Below are positions 1 through 7,668 of a stretch of DNA of 64,000 nucleotides, one piece after another; the stretch's first letter is position 1, and each line of letters begins with the position of its first letter. The stretch is from assembly GCF_000177195.2 (NCBI RefSeq), contig NC_015953.1:2046001-2110000 (forward strand). Direction: 5' to 3'. The notes under the pieces are model-generated. The model searched no databases and was not told where the DNA came from. It was given only the letters and a program-made list of their open reading frames with translations. A program made the translations under genes and the position numbers. The DNA is from Streptomyces sp. SirexAA-E. GTDB lineage: Bacteria > Actinomycetota > Actinomycetes > Streptomycetales > Streptomycetaceae.

Positions 1-10
1 GCTCGAGAGT

Positions 11-640
11 GTGGGTGCGCTGACCGGCACCCCATGGATCTACGCGGTGGTCGCCCTCTCGGTGCTTCTGGACGTCTTCCTGCCCGTCCTTCCCAGCGGT
101 GTGCTGGTGATCGCGGCCGCGACCGCCGCGGCCGCGAGCACGACGACCGTCACCGCCGCGGCGGGCGCCGCCGCCCCGCAGGTGCCGTCCCTCCTCGTCC
201 TGATGCTGTGCGCGGCCACCGCCTCGGTGCTCGGCGACCTCGTCGCCTACCGCCTCGCCTGGCGCGGCGGTGAGCGTCTGGACCGGGCCATCGCCCGGTC
301 CCGCCGCCTCACCACCGCCCAGGAGCGCCTCGGCGCGGCGCTGAGCCGGGGCGGCGGCGCCCTCGTCGTCGTCGCCCGCTTCGCCCCGGCCGGCCGCTCG
401 GTCGTGTCGCTGGGCGCGGGTGCCGCTCACCGCCGGGCGAAGGACTTCCTCCCCTGGTCGGCGCTGGCGGGTGTGGCGTGGGCCGGGTACAGCGTGGGCC
501 TCGGCTACTTCGGTGGCCAGTGGCTGGGCGCGACCTGGCTGGGCACCGCCGTCTCGGTCCTCGCCCTGTTCCTCGCGGGGGCCCTGGCGGCCGTCGTCGT
601 CCGCCGGCCGTCCCGCGAGCGGGCCGCGGCCGGCGCCTGA
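11..640 (+). CDS. DedA-family integral membrane protein
   Basis: A 209-residue membrane protein opening with GTG and reading straight into a hydrophobic segment (residues 11-40), then an Ala-rich stretch, a second hydrophobic block with GDLVAYRLAWRGGERLD, the family-typical ARFAPAGRSVVSLGAG loop (about residues 122-138) and two C-terminal membrane segments. This layout matches the DedA/SNARE-associated family, which in bacteria is linked to membrane homeostasis and lipid (undecaprenyl phosphate or phosphatidylethanolamine) translocation; the substrate here is unknown. The gene lies at the very edge of the window, so a start further upstream or an operon partner cannot be excluded. The next gene is convergent. 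Confidence 0.8.
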   Translation: MGALTGTPWIYAVVALSVLLDVFLPVLPSGVLVIAAATAAAASTTTVTAAAGAAAPQVPSLLVLMLCAATASVLGDLVAYRLAWRGGERLDRAIARSRRLTTAQERLGAALSRGGGALVVVARFAPAGRSVVSLGAGAAHRRAKDFLPWSALAGVAWAGYSVGLGYFGGQWLGATWLGTAVSVLALFLAGALAAVVVRRPSRERAAAGA

Positions 641-667
641 GAAAGGCCTCCCCCGAGCCCTCTGCCG

Positions 668-892
668 TCACGTCCGGGCGGCGGCCCCCCGTACTTCCAG
701 GCCGTCGAGCAGCCGGGCGGTCGCGTCGGCGATCTCGGCCACGGCCCGGTCGAAGACCTCCTGGTTGTGCGCGGCGGGGGCGCGGAAGCCCGACACCTTG
801 CGCACGTACTGCAAGGCGGCGGCCCTCATCTCGTCCTCGGTGGCTTCGTCGGGGATGGCGGGCGGGCGAAGAGTCTTGATACTGCGGCACAT
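668..892 (-). CDS. DUF2277 family small protein
   Basis: A 74-residue protein beginning MCRSIKTLRPP, the invariant opening of the DUF2277 family, followed by the conserved ATEDEMRAAALQYVRKVSGFRAP and a helical C terminus (VFDRAVAEIADATARLLDGL). A much longer frame upstream exists, but the family start at 892 gives the usual length. The N-terminal Cys-Arg is characteristic and might bind a metal or cofactor, but no function is established. It stands alone between convergent and tandem neighbours with no clear operon partner. Confidence 0.85.
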   Translation of the reverse strand: MCRSIKTLRPPAIPDEATEDEMRAAALQYVRKVSGFRAPAAHNQEVFDRAVAEIADATARLLDGLEVRGAAART

Positions 893-1007
893 GACTCCAG
901 TGTGACGCGCACCACTGACAGAGGCGCCAAGGGCGTGTCCCGGAAGCGGCGCCGTCCGCCCGGAGGGGCGGATCCGGCGACGCCCGCCAGGCGCTACGGG
1001 ACAGCCC

Positions 1008-2390
1008 TCAGGCGTTTCGGTCAGGAGCGGTCCGCTCGACGGGCGGCAGGACGTACTCACCGTCGAGGACGGCCCGGTCAGGGACGTACATCCGCATCAC
1101 CAGCCGGAAACCGCCGCTGGGCGCCCGCAACCAGTTCGCCTCCCGGGCCGGGGTCGTCGGCCGTTCCCCGGAGACGTACAGCGTCAGGGCCCCGTCGCCC
1201 TCGTACACCAGGCCCGGCGTCCGGCTCCCCAGGGAGTACCGCTCCTCGGGACCCGCCACCAGGTGGTCGCCCGGGACCTCGTACGCGCTCACCGACCAGA
1301 AGGCCCCCACGGGAGGCGGCGGGTCCAGCCGCAGTGCGTAGCGGTGCGCCCCGTCGAACGGGCGCCCCCGGGAATCGCGGTCGGTCGACGCCGCCACGGC
1401 CTCGTACCCGTGCGGCTCCCACAACGCCCGGCGCGCAGCCACCGCCCGCACCAGGTAGGCGGCCTCCCGGTCCGGGACCCGCCACTGGGACGAGCGGAGC
1501 ACACCGGCACCGAAGTGGTCGAGGTTGTAGTCGTGCAGGTGCGGCTCTGCCTCCCACGCCCCGGGCGACCGCGCGAGCGCGCTCGCCGCCTCCACGCGCT
1601 CCCTGCCCAGCTCCAGTCCCCGTGTCAGCGCCCGTACGAGCGCGGGCCCGGGCGACACGTACGGCGAGAGCCCCTCCTCCAGCAGCCCCAGCGGCTGGAA
1701 GCGGTCCTGGTGGGCGAGATCGGCCGCCGCGGGCGGGAAGTCCGCCATCCACACCCGCATCCGCTCGTAGAACGAGAGCGCCCCGGGTACGTCGGAGTCC
1801 GGCGCGGGCACCCCCGTCCGGTGCGCCCGGTCGCCGAGGTGTGTGAGCGTGAGCTCCTGCTGGAGGGCGCGTACCCGTGGCAGGTCGTCGGGCCCGTGGC
1901 AGGCGATGCGGCCGACGAGTGACGCGACGGACGTCGGCGCGTCGACGACGGCCACCCCGTCGGGGACGGTCCCGGCCCAGCCGGGCGGCACGACCAGCCA
2001 GTCCCCCTCTCCCGTCCCGGTGGCCCGGCTGCCGACATAGGCGAAGGCGTTGCTCCAGGCGTCCACGAACTGCAGGACGTAGTACGCCCCGCCGGTGTCC
2101 GGCACGTGCAGCCGCACCGGCCCGCCGGACAGGTCGAGCTGGGCGACGGCGTCCACGAGGTCGGGGGCCGCCCCCGGGACGTGCGCGTCGGGGGTGGCGG
2201 GCCCGTCCGCGTGGGCGAAGGCGTTGAAGGGCGCGGGCCCGAGGACGCCGTACCCCTCCTGCAGGCACGCCTGCACCGCCGACATCTGGCGGACCAGCGC
2301 CACCCCGTAGACGTAGGCGTCGGCGGCGAGGCCGGCGGCACCGGCCGGCACCGTGCCGCCCGGCTCCGGGCCGCCTCGCCCGTACGTCAC
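1008..2390 (-). CDS. DUF1254/DUF1214 domain protein
   Basis: A 460-residue protein with an N-terminal DUF1254 domain (YVYGVALVRQMS near residue 28, FVDAWSNAFAYVGSR near 108, WLVVPPGWAGTVPDG near 131) and a C-terminal DUF1214 domain (DGAHRYALRLDPPPPVGAFW near 344, SVSAYEVPGDHLV, and the late NWLRAPSGGFRLVMRMYVPD). Proteins of this two-domain layout are often secreted or periplasmic in Gram-negatives, but no signal peptide is visible here. The biochemical role is unknown. It starts with GTG one base after the stop of the DUF7144 membrane protein gene (2392-2823), so the two are very likely cotranscribed and translationally coupled. Confidence 0.85.
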   Translation of the reverse strand: MTYGRGGPEPGGTVPAGAAGLAADAYVYGVALVRQMSAVQACLQEGYGVLGPAPFNAFAHADGPATPDAHVPGAAPDLVDAVAQLDLSGGPVRLHVPDTGGAYYVLQFVDAWSNAFAYVGSRATGTGEGDWLVVPPGWAGTVPDGVAVVDAPTSVASLVGRIACHGPDDLPRVRALQQELTLTHLGDRAHRTGVPAPDSDVPGALSFYERMRVWMADFPPAAADLAHQDRFQPLGLLEEGLSPYVSPGPALVRALTRGLELGRERVEAASALARSPGAWEAEPHLHDYNLDHFGAGVLRSSQWRVPDREAAYLVRAVAARRALWEPHGYEAVAASTDRDSRGRPFDGAHRYALRLDPPPPVGAFWSVSAYEVPGDHLVAGPEERYSLGSRTPGLVYEGDGALTLYVSGERPTTPAREANWLRAPSGGFRLVMRMYVPDRAVLDGEYVLPPVERTAPDRNA

Positions 2391-2391
2391 C

Positions 2392-2823
2392 TCAGAGGAC
2401 CGGCTTCGACCGGTCGGTGCACAGGGCCCAGATCACGAACGTGTCGATCGCGATGGAGACGATCGCCCACACCGGCTGGTAGGGAAGCCAGATGAAGTTG
2501 GCGATGATGTTGAGCGCCGCCAGCCCCACACCCACGCCCCTGGCCCATCCGGCGCCCCTCAGGATGCCGAGACCGACGAAGAACAGGACGACGCCCAGGA
2601 TCAGGTGGATCCAGCCCCAGGCCGTGACGTCGAACTTGAACGTGTAGTCGGTGATCCGCTCGTAGACGTCGTCGGACGCGATGCCGGCGATGCCCTTGAA
2701 GATGTCCAGGATGCCGTCCACGAGCAGCAGGACACCGGCGAACATGGTCCCACCGGCCGCCCAGGCGCTGTCCGGCCGTTCGGGCGGCCGGGTGTTGCTG
2801 GACGAGGGCGCTGACTGAGCCAT
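2392..2823 (-). CDS. DUF7144 family membrane protein
   Basis: A 143-residue protein with a hydrophilic N-terminal tail (residues 1-20) and four predicted transmembrane helices: GGTMFAGVLLLVDGILDIFKG, WGWIHLILGVVLFFVGLGIL, ARGVGVGLAALNIIANFIWL and a last segment ending WAIVSIAIDTFVIWAL. The DDVYERITDYTFKFD loop between helices one and two and the helix spacing fit the actinobacterial DUF7144 family. The start at 2823 is preceded by a strong GGAGGA site; an upstream in-frame ATG lacks one. It is the first gene of a two-gene unit with the DUF1254 protein. No molecular function is known. Confidence 0.85.
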   Translation of the reverse strand: MAQSAPSSSNTRPPERPDSAWAAGGTMFAGVLLLVDGILDIFKGIAGIASDDVYERITDYTFKFDVTAWGWIHLILGVVLFFVGLGILRGAGWARGVGVGLAALNIIANFIWLPYQPVWAIVSIAIDTFVIWALCTDRSKPVL

Positions 2824-2931
2824 GGGATCCTCCACTCGGCAGACGCGAGACCCGTCGGGTGGACGGGCACTTAGACCCTGTGCGACACCCACCCGGACGA
2901 CGACCCGGACGCACCCGTTCGGGTGACTCGG

Positions 2932-3141
2932 TCACGGCGCTCCCACGGTCAGGACCTGACCTTGGGAGTCGACGGTGAGGGCGGACGCGCTCGCCCCGGA
3001 GGCGATCCGCCGGCTGACGACCCAGTCCAGGATCAGCCCCCGCCGAGCGGCGTCGGACGCCGACCCGGCGGCCCCGTAGTACCCGGGAGGCGGCCACCGC
3101 TTGGGGTTCACCTCCAGGTTTCGAGGTCTCCGCCTCGCCAC
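2932..3141 (-). CDS. Doubtful small ORF downstream of a conserved 71-residue gene
   Basis: A 69-codon GTG-started frame that overlaps the end of the upstream small gene by 34 bases. It has no ribosome binding site and no recognisable domain. It reads like a hydrophilic start followed by a helix-forming middle (AARRGLILDWVVSRRIASG). It could be a real translationally coupled gene, a frame-shifted extension of its neighbour, or chance open frame in GC-rich DNA. I list it only because nothing else explains these 210 bases. Confidence 0.25.
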   Translation of the reverse strand: MARRRPRNLEVNPKRWPPPGYYGAAGSASDAARRGLILDWVVSRRIASGASASALTVDSQGQVLTVGAP

Positions 3142-3323
3142 TCGATCAACGCGGGCTGATCCAGGTCGATCTCCTCGGCCCCGTCGGCGAACCCCGCCTG
3201 CCGCAGGAACGCGGCGACGTCCCCACGCCCGTGCGCCATGCCCACGATCTGCCCGTGGACGGTGACCCGCCGCCCACCGGTCGACGAGGGCGGGTACACG
3301 ATCACAGGCGGGTGTCCGGACAT
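3108..3323 (-). CDS. Conserved small hypothetical protein (71 aa)
   Basis: Starts at an ATG with a perfect GGAGG site five bases upstream. The protein begins MSGHPPVIVYPPSSTGGRRV, continues with a short beta segment (VTVHGQIVGMAHG) and ends in LIEWRGGDLETWR. I recall near-identical small proteins across Streptomyces, always about 70 residues with the closing IEWRGG motif. No function is known. The fold looks like a compact beta-alpha domain, and the family is not obviously tied to a particular neighbour. Confidence 0.7.
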   Translation of the reverse strand: MSGHPPVIVYPPSSTGGRRVTVHGQIVGMAHGRGDVAAFLRQAGFADGAEEIDLDQPALIEWRGGDLETWR

Positions 3324-3572
3324 GCCTCCACCGTCCCCCTCACCTCACGGGACCGCATCCCGGGGCGGAGACGCGGGGGCTCTGCACCCTCGGCGCGCCC
3401 CTCAGCGCCTCCTCGACGCCTCCTCAACGCCTCAGCGACGCGGGGAAGGCGGCCCCGGCGATCTCCTCCAGCATCGCCCCGGACCGGGCGAGCCCTTCCG
3501 CGGGCACCGCTGTGCGCCAGGCGCCCACGGGATGGCCCCAGGACCTGCGCCGGGCCCTGCGAGGCCGACAGG
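3324..3572. other. Non-coding stretch with possible gene debris
   Basis: No convincing gene. On the minus strand, codons between about 3424 and 3540 read GAWRTAVPAEGLARSGAMLEEIAGAAFP followed by a stop. This resembles the C-terminal tail of a sulfotransferase-like protein, but it is short and unsupported. It adjoins a Fic pseudogene, which suggests that this patch is decaying. Confidence 0.3.
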
Positions 3573-4009
3573 GCGGAGACCCTCGCCCACCAGCAGGCGA
3601 TGACGTACATCCAGACCCTCCATGACGTGGAGGACTTCGCCTACAGGTGCTCCGCGAGGTGGGCGGCCCTGTGGACTCACCGGAACGTGACACCGGACCA
3701 CGGGTCAGCTTCAATCTGCGCGCCTACCACGAACAGGCCCAGCGGGTGCGGCACCGCGTACGGCGCTCAAGCGACGTCTGGCTCCTGCTCGACCAGCACG
3801 CCGAGAGTCCGGGAGTCAGCGAACGGCAGGTTGCGGCGCTGCACGAAGTCGCCATGGCCGGGCGCGTACGCCGCTCCCGCTACGAGAAGAGCGAGGGGCT
3901 GAACGCCCAACAGGCCACCCGCGACATGCAGGCTCTGGTCAAAGCAGGCGTCCTCACCCCTGTCGGCCGAACCAAGGGCCGCCACTACATCGCCGGCTGC
4001 CGCTTTCCC
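3573..4009 (+). pseudogene. Fic-family protein remnant lacking its catalytic core
   Basis: Two pieces of a Fic (AMP-transferase type) protein lie in different frames. The first (3573-3644) reads AETLAHQQAMTYIQTLHD and continues to DFAY, matching the N-terminal Fic region. The second (from 3645) reads QVLREVGGPVDSPERDTGP, then the helical SFNLRAYHEQAQRVRHRV and a winged-helix C terminus (SERQVAALHEVAMAGRVRRS through TRDMQALVKAGVLTPVG and RHYIAG). Roughly a hundred residues between them, including the HPFxxGNGR active-site loop, are gone and the frame changes at the junction. The true 5' end is also absent. No start codon or binding site supports translation of a functional protein. It was probably a toxin or effector-like enzyme before decay. 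Confidence 0.7.
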
Positions 4010-4072
4010 CCAGGACGTCCTCCGGGGGACCCGCTCACGGGCACCTTCCCCGGGTGTCGCCGAGCGGGAGGG

Positions 4073-4318
4073 TCAGGCGCTCTCCGTGAAGCGAACGGAC
4101 CAGGCGTAACCACCCAGACCCTCGTGGGCGACCCGCCGGACTTCCCTCACCTGGCAACCGTCGTGGGCGTACTTGAGCGCGAACCGGTCGAGACGCTGAT
4201 CTTCGGTGAGGTCTTCCATGGACAGCGGCGCTCCGACGACGAGGTCATGGTGCAGGACCGCGTTCTGTACGGCGTCGTCCGAGCAGGTAAGACATTGGTG
4301 TGTTTCGGGTAGGGCCAT
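4073..4318 (-). CDS. Small hypothetical protein with a CxxC motif (81 aa)
   Basis: Reads MALPETHQCLTCSDDAVQNA, with a possible metal- or thiol-active Cys pair at residues 9 and 12. An acidic helix (MEDLTEDQRLDRFALKYAHD) and a C-terminal beta segment (YAWSVRFTES) follow. The open frame extends further upstream, but the ATG at 4318 is the first plausible start; the upstream GGGGCTC is a weak ribosome site. It converges on the Fic remnant. I do not recognise the family. The composition looks like a real soluble protein, but the setting in a degraded region lowers confidence. Confidence 0.5.
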   Translation of the reverse strand: MALPETHQCLTCSDDAVQNAVLHHDLVVGAPLSMEDLTEDQRLDRFALKYAHDGCQVREVRRVAHEGLGGYAWSVRFTESA

Positions 4319-4651
4319 GAGCCCCAGTGTGCGCCTTCGCCGGACACTCGGCAGCCACGTAGCCCCGGACCCACGCACCCCGCCCCGCCCACCTGCTTCA
4401 CCGGCCCGCCAGGACGCCATCCGTCCGCACTGCCACGCGACGCGCCTCCGGCCAGGGAAGCACCCCGGAGACAGCGGGAGATACGGGCCGCTGCCCCACA
4501 CCCCGAGGTCCCGAATCCCCTGGACCAGACGCCCGAACGGCCCCCAACGCACAGGCGGTTGGGGCGCCTCCGTACCGATGGGCGCGGCCGACGCATCCTC
4601 GCGCCATCGAAATGGGCGGCAACTCTCTTGCGTAGAAGGGATGATGCCGAC

Positions 4652-4894
4652 ATGAACCGAGTCAACAACACACTCGCCGTCCGCGCCGAGGACCTCAACG
4701 ACTCCTACGTAGGCGAACACTTCTCCTACGAGCACCCCAAGACCGGGGTCGAACTCCACGCCCGCATCGCCGCGATCCAGTCCAACGGCCGCTACATGAA
4801 CATCTACCTCGACGGCCTCATGACCAACGGCACCACCGACGTCCTCACTGTGGGCGACTGGGAGGAGCTCTACTTCCCGCCCATAGAGGACTGA
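4652..4894 (+). CDS. Small conserved hypothetical protein (80 aa)
   Basis: Starts at ATG 4652 with a GAAGGG ribosome site about a dozen bases upstream. The protein (MNRVNNTLAVRAEDLNDSYV, then a beta-rich middle with GVELHARIAAIQSNGRYMNI and an acidic end, VGDWEELYFPPIED) looks like a small SH3- or OB-like beta barrel. It carries no membrane segment or catalytic motif. It ends about 180 bases before the displaced tRNA fragment and so lies just outside the integrated element. Function unknown. Confidence 0.6.
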   Translation: MNRVNNTLAVRAEDLNDSYVGEHFSYEHPKTGVELHARIAAIQSNGRYMNIYLDGLMTNGTTDVLTVGDWEELYFPPIED

Positions 4895-5016
4895 ACGCCG
4901 CACCGGGCGCCACCGCAGTTCCCCTCACCGGCGGGGGCGTCGTCGTCGCGGGAGGGCTCCGAAGACGACCCGCTCCGTGAGGGGGTGGCCTCCTTGTGGA
5001 CTACGGCCACGAGAAA

Positions 5017-5044
5017 GCCCCTCAGCCAAGGACGACTGAGGGGC
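5017..5044 (-). terminator. Hairpin terminator, probably the original tRNA-Val terminator
   Basis: A nine-base-pair perfect stem (GCCCCTCAG against CTGAGGGGC) with a ten-base loop. Read on the minus strand it is followed by TTTCTC. It lies 30 bases beyond the 3' end of the displaced tRNA-Val fragment, so before integration it would have terminated that tRNA. Confidence 0.7.
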
Positions 5045-5073
5045 CGGAACAGGCTCAGACCTGCGTTGATCCC

Positions 5074-5114
5074 TGGTGGGCGCGGACGGTTTCGAACCGC
5101 CGACATCTGCTTTG
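5074..5114 (-). repeat. Distal attachment site: displaced tRNA-Val 3' half
   Basis: Identical over 41 bases to the CCA end, acceptor 3' strand, T arm, variable loop and anticodon 3' stem of the intact tRNA at 7908-7948. Identity breaks in the anticodon loop (C versus T at the next base). It lacks the tRNA 5' half and cannot yield a tRNA. Confidence 0.9.
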
Positions 5115-5225
5115 CAAGTTCAGCCGAAGGTGCCTGAGCACCCGGGCGAACTGGGCCACGGCCGCTGTTCAGGTTTCCAGAGCAGCCATTGTGCACCGCC
5201 GTTGATGTCAGGAGTGAATGTCAGC

Positions 5226-6290
5226 TCACGGATTCGGCATCTGCTCCTCGGCTGCCCTGCGCGGTCGCGACAAAGCCGCCGCGGCACGCCTGTCGTCTGC
5301 GTGCTTCTGCTCTATCGCAGCTCTCAGCTCCCCAGGAGTCGGCCATGGGGCGCGCCGGTGGATCATGCGGTGACAGTTGGCGCAGATGAGGGCAAGATCG
5401 CCGAGCTTCGTCCGCCCTTCCCCCGCTACGTGGAGCGGAAGTACGTGATGACATTCGATGTACCCCGCACCACGGTCCCCGTATATCTTCTCGAAGTCGA
5501 AGCCGCAAGCCTCACAAGCGAGCTGTCCGCCACGCTGGAGAACAGAAGCGATCTTCTTCTTGCGCAAGCCCTTGTTCCGCTCGCGCGCCCTGTGCCGGCG
5601 CATGAGCAGCCGTCCCTCAGGCGCGCTGAAGTCGTCACCGAACTCCTCTTCCTCAGCCGGCGCGAAGGACTGCAAGTCGCCGGTCGCGATGCCCTGTCGG
5701 ATCAGCTTCGCGGCCTCGGTCATCTCCTGCGGCCGGGCAAGGAACTCGTGCAACACTGCGATATCCAGTGCGCCGCCGTTGGTGGGCTTCCCCTGGTACT
5801 CCGGGTGCCGAGTGGCAATGTCGAACGTCTTACGAGCGACGCCGTTGGGGTTGCGGAACTTCTCGTTGCGGTCCGCCTCGGCATGGATGGGAAGCAACTG
5901 GAGCAAGGCGGACAGCTCCACTACCCAGGCGTCCCCGGCGTCCAGCCCTTTCCAACCGTTCTCCATCACCAGCTGACAGGCAAGGATGATCTCGTCGCGA
6001 GCCCAGTCCGGGTTCTTGACGGCCTTAACCTGGAAGCCCACCCGCTTGAGCCACGCCGCGGCGTGATCCTTGCCGCCGCTGAACTCGTCCGGCCTGAGGG
6101 CCCGTCCCTGATCCCACTTGTGGGCCACCCCGGCAACAGCCTTGGAGTCGTACTCCTGACCCTCATGAACCAGGACGTAGGACCGCGCCTCCCCGAAGCC
6201 GTACTTCGACAGGAAGGCGTCACGCCCCACCTCATCATGCTCTTTCAGGACCTTGAGTACGGACTCTCGCGTGATCGCACCTCTTCGCAT
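5226..6290 (-). CDS. ScoMcrA-like HNH endonuclease (putative type IV restriction)
   Basis: A 354-residue nuclease. Residues 1-90 (VLKVLKEHDEVGRDAFLSKY, then RSYVLVHEGQEYDSKAVAGV and GFQV) match the N-terminal head domain seen in ScoMcrA, a modification-dependent restriction enzyme. Residues 95-200 hold a conserved middle domain (RNPNGVARKTFDIATRHPEY). Residues 255-312 form an HNH zinc-finger nuclease with Cys259/Cys262, the ECHH motif at 279-282, Cys303/Cys306 and His307. The enzyme would be expected to cut modified (methylated or phosphorothioated) foreign DNA. No SRA or sulfur-binding domain is recognisable, so its target is open. The start lacks a ribosome site, so it may be leaderless. 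It is cargo of the tRNA-Val element. Confidence 0.8.
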   Translation of the reverse strand: MRRGAITRESVLKVLKEHDEVGRDAFLSKYGFGEARSYVLVHEGQEYDSKAVAGVAHKWDQGRALRPDEFSGGKDHAAAWLKRVGFQVKAVKNPDWARDEIILACQLVMENGWKGLDAGDAWVVELSALLQLLPIHAEADRNEKFRNPNGVARKTFDIATRHPEYQGKPTNGGALDIAVLHEFLARPQEMTEAAKLIRQGIATGDLQSFAPAEEEEFGDDFSAPEGRLLMRRHRARERNKGLRKKKIASVLQRGGQLACEACGFDFEKIYGDRGAGYIECHHVLPLHVAGEGRTKLGDLALICANCHRMIHRRAPWPTPGELRAAIEQKHADDRRAAAALSRPRRAAEEQMPNP

Positions 6291-6499
6291 AGGAGGATCG
6301 TAGGACCAAGCACTGACAGCGCCGTCGGCTTCCGCCACACCGCGATGGCGCACGGCATCTTCGTCCCGAAGCAACTGGAGCGGGTGTCTGGCCTTGGACC
6401 AGTACCTCTGTCAGCTTCACAGATGGGCCTGCCGTGTCCGCGTTGATCCGCCGCGGCATCGTCACGCAACTAGCCATTACCTTCGAGCAGCTGACTCAC

Positions 6500-7327
6500 C
6501 TAAGCGTTGTCCCGTAAATGATCTACGGCGTGCTGGCTGACCTGCTTGTTCCTTCGTCGCCCGGCGAGGGTGAGGTTGTACAGGCGGGCGATGCCGAGCA
6601 TCGCGTGGTGGACTCCGTCACCTTTAAGGCGGCAGTCGCGGAGGATCTTCCAGGTCTTCATCCGGGCGAAGGCGTGCTCGACGCGGGCGCGGACCTTGCG
6701 GTGCGATGCGTTGTGCTCCTCTTTCCATGGCTCCAGTTCACTCTGGCCGGGTTCGCGGCAGTGCGGAATGACCAGGCCGGTGCCCCGGTAGCCGCCGTCC
6801 GCGATGACCGTGGTCCTGCCGACGGCGGTCTTCGCCCCGGGCAGCTCCCACGCCTTGCAGTCGTTGCGGTGGCCGGGCAGCGGGCGGCTGACCGCGACGA
6901 CCAGCCGGGTGTCCGCGTCGATGACGACCTGGTGATTGGTGGAGTACCGGTAGTTCTTGGACTGCTCGGCGATGCTGTGGTCGAGGGTGGGGATCAGGGT
7001 GCCGTCCACGATCAGCACGGTGTCCTTGCGGAACCGCTTGCGTTGCTGGAGCGCGAGCGACGGCCCGAGATGGTCGATGATGCGATCGGCCGCGGACTTC
7101 GACACCCCAAAGGGCGGCGCCAGCTGCCGCATGGTCAGGTTCGTCCGCCAGTAGGCGGCGACCAACAGGACGCGGTCCTCCAGCGGCAGGCTCCACGGCC
7201 GGCCCTTACGCACCGGATCCGCGCCTTCCCGCCGGGGCGCAGTGATCAGCTTGCCGAACTGACGCGGACTTAACCCGCTGAACGGGGCTGTCCAGGAGGG
7301 CTGCGACGCAGTGATCACACCGGACAC
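6500..7327 (-). CDS. IS5-family DDE transposase
   Basis: A 275-residue transposase. Residues 45-95 form an N-terminal helix-turn-helix of the DDE superfamily type (PLEDRVLLVAAYWRTNLTMR through FGVSKSAADRIIDHL). The DDE_Tnp_4 catalytic core follows, with Asp108 (LIVDGTLI), Asp177 (VIADGGYRG) and Glu217 (ARVEHAFARMK). It starts with GTG inside the right end of the insertion sequence. The last sense codon is the outermost element codon and the TAG stop consists of the duplicated target TA plus one flanking base. All catalytic residues are present, so it is probably functional. Confidence 0.9.
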   Translation of the reverse strand: MSGVITASQPSWTAPFSGLSPRQFGKLITAPRREGADPVRKGRPWSLPLEDRVLLVAAYWRTNLTMRQLAPPFGVSKSAADRIIDHLGPSLALQQRKRFRKDTVLIVDGTLIPTLDHSIAEQSKNYRYSTNHQVVIDADTRLVVAVSRPLPGHRNDCKAWELPGAKTAVGRTTVIADGGYRGTGLVIPHCREPGQSELEPWKEEHNASHRKVRARVEHAFARMKTWKILRDCRLKGDGVHHAMLGIARLYNLTLAGRRRNKQVSQHAVDHLRDNA

Positions 7328-7371
7328 AGCAAGATCATCTCACCCCTGACCAGCAGTTACGGGACAGGCCT
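6503..7371 (-). mobile_element. Complete IS5-family insertion sequence (869 bp)
   Basis: Imperfect 15-bp terminal inverted repeats (AGCGTTGTCCCGTAA on the left, AGGCCTGTCCCGTAA read inward from the right; 12 of 15 match) enclose a single transposase gene. The dinucleotide TA flanks both ends (6501-6502 and 7372-7373), as expected of a TA target duplication in the IS427-like subgroup of IS5. It inserted inside the tRNA-Val element, between the HNH gene and the integrase fragment. Both ends and the transposase look intact, so it may still be mobile. Confidence 0.8.
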
Positions 7372-7567
7372 TAGGCGCCGCATCCGGAGAGGACGCCGAC
7401 TGCCACCCCGCCTTCTCCCCCGACCCCGAGCAACAGGTAAATGGGACACTGGAATCGAAAATGTAAAAAGATTCAGGTCATCGAACCCACAGATTTCCTC
7501 CTCCTCAACCCACCACTCACCCCGGCTCCCATCCCGTCCGCCTTCGGCCCACACGTCGTGGAGAGGG

Positions 7568-7631
7568 CGTGGTCCAGGGCGTCAAGGTGGAGCGCGCCAC
7601 TGCACGAACGACCTTGACGCCCTGGACCACG
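7568..7631. repeat. Perfect 21-bp inverted repeat with a 22-base loop
   Basis: The arms at 7568-7588 and 7611-7631 are exact reverse complements, beginning CGTGGTCCAGGG on the left. There is no T-run, so it is an unusual terminator if it is one. It could be a recombination or protein-binding site, or the end of a further decayed element. It lies in the gene-free stretch between the insertion sequence and the integrase fragment. Confidence 0.75.
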
Positions 7632-7668
7632 ACTGCTCGGCTCTGCCTGGGTCGAAGGTGGTCGGGAT

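Noticed and set aside
5074..5114. Second functional tRNA-Val gene
   Set aside because: Only the 3' half is present. The 5' acceptor, D arm and anticodon are missing.
5076..6446. 456-codon plus-strand frame starting in the tRNA fragment
   Set aside because: It begins with the translated tRNA 3' half and otherwise runs antisense to the HNH nuclease gene.
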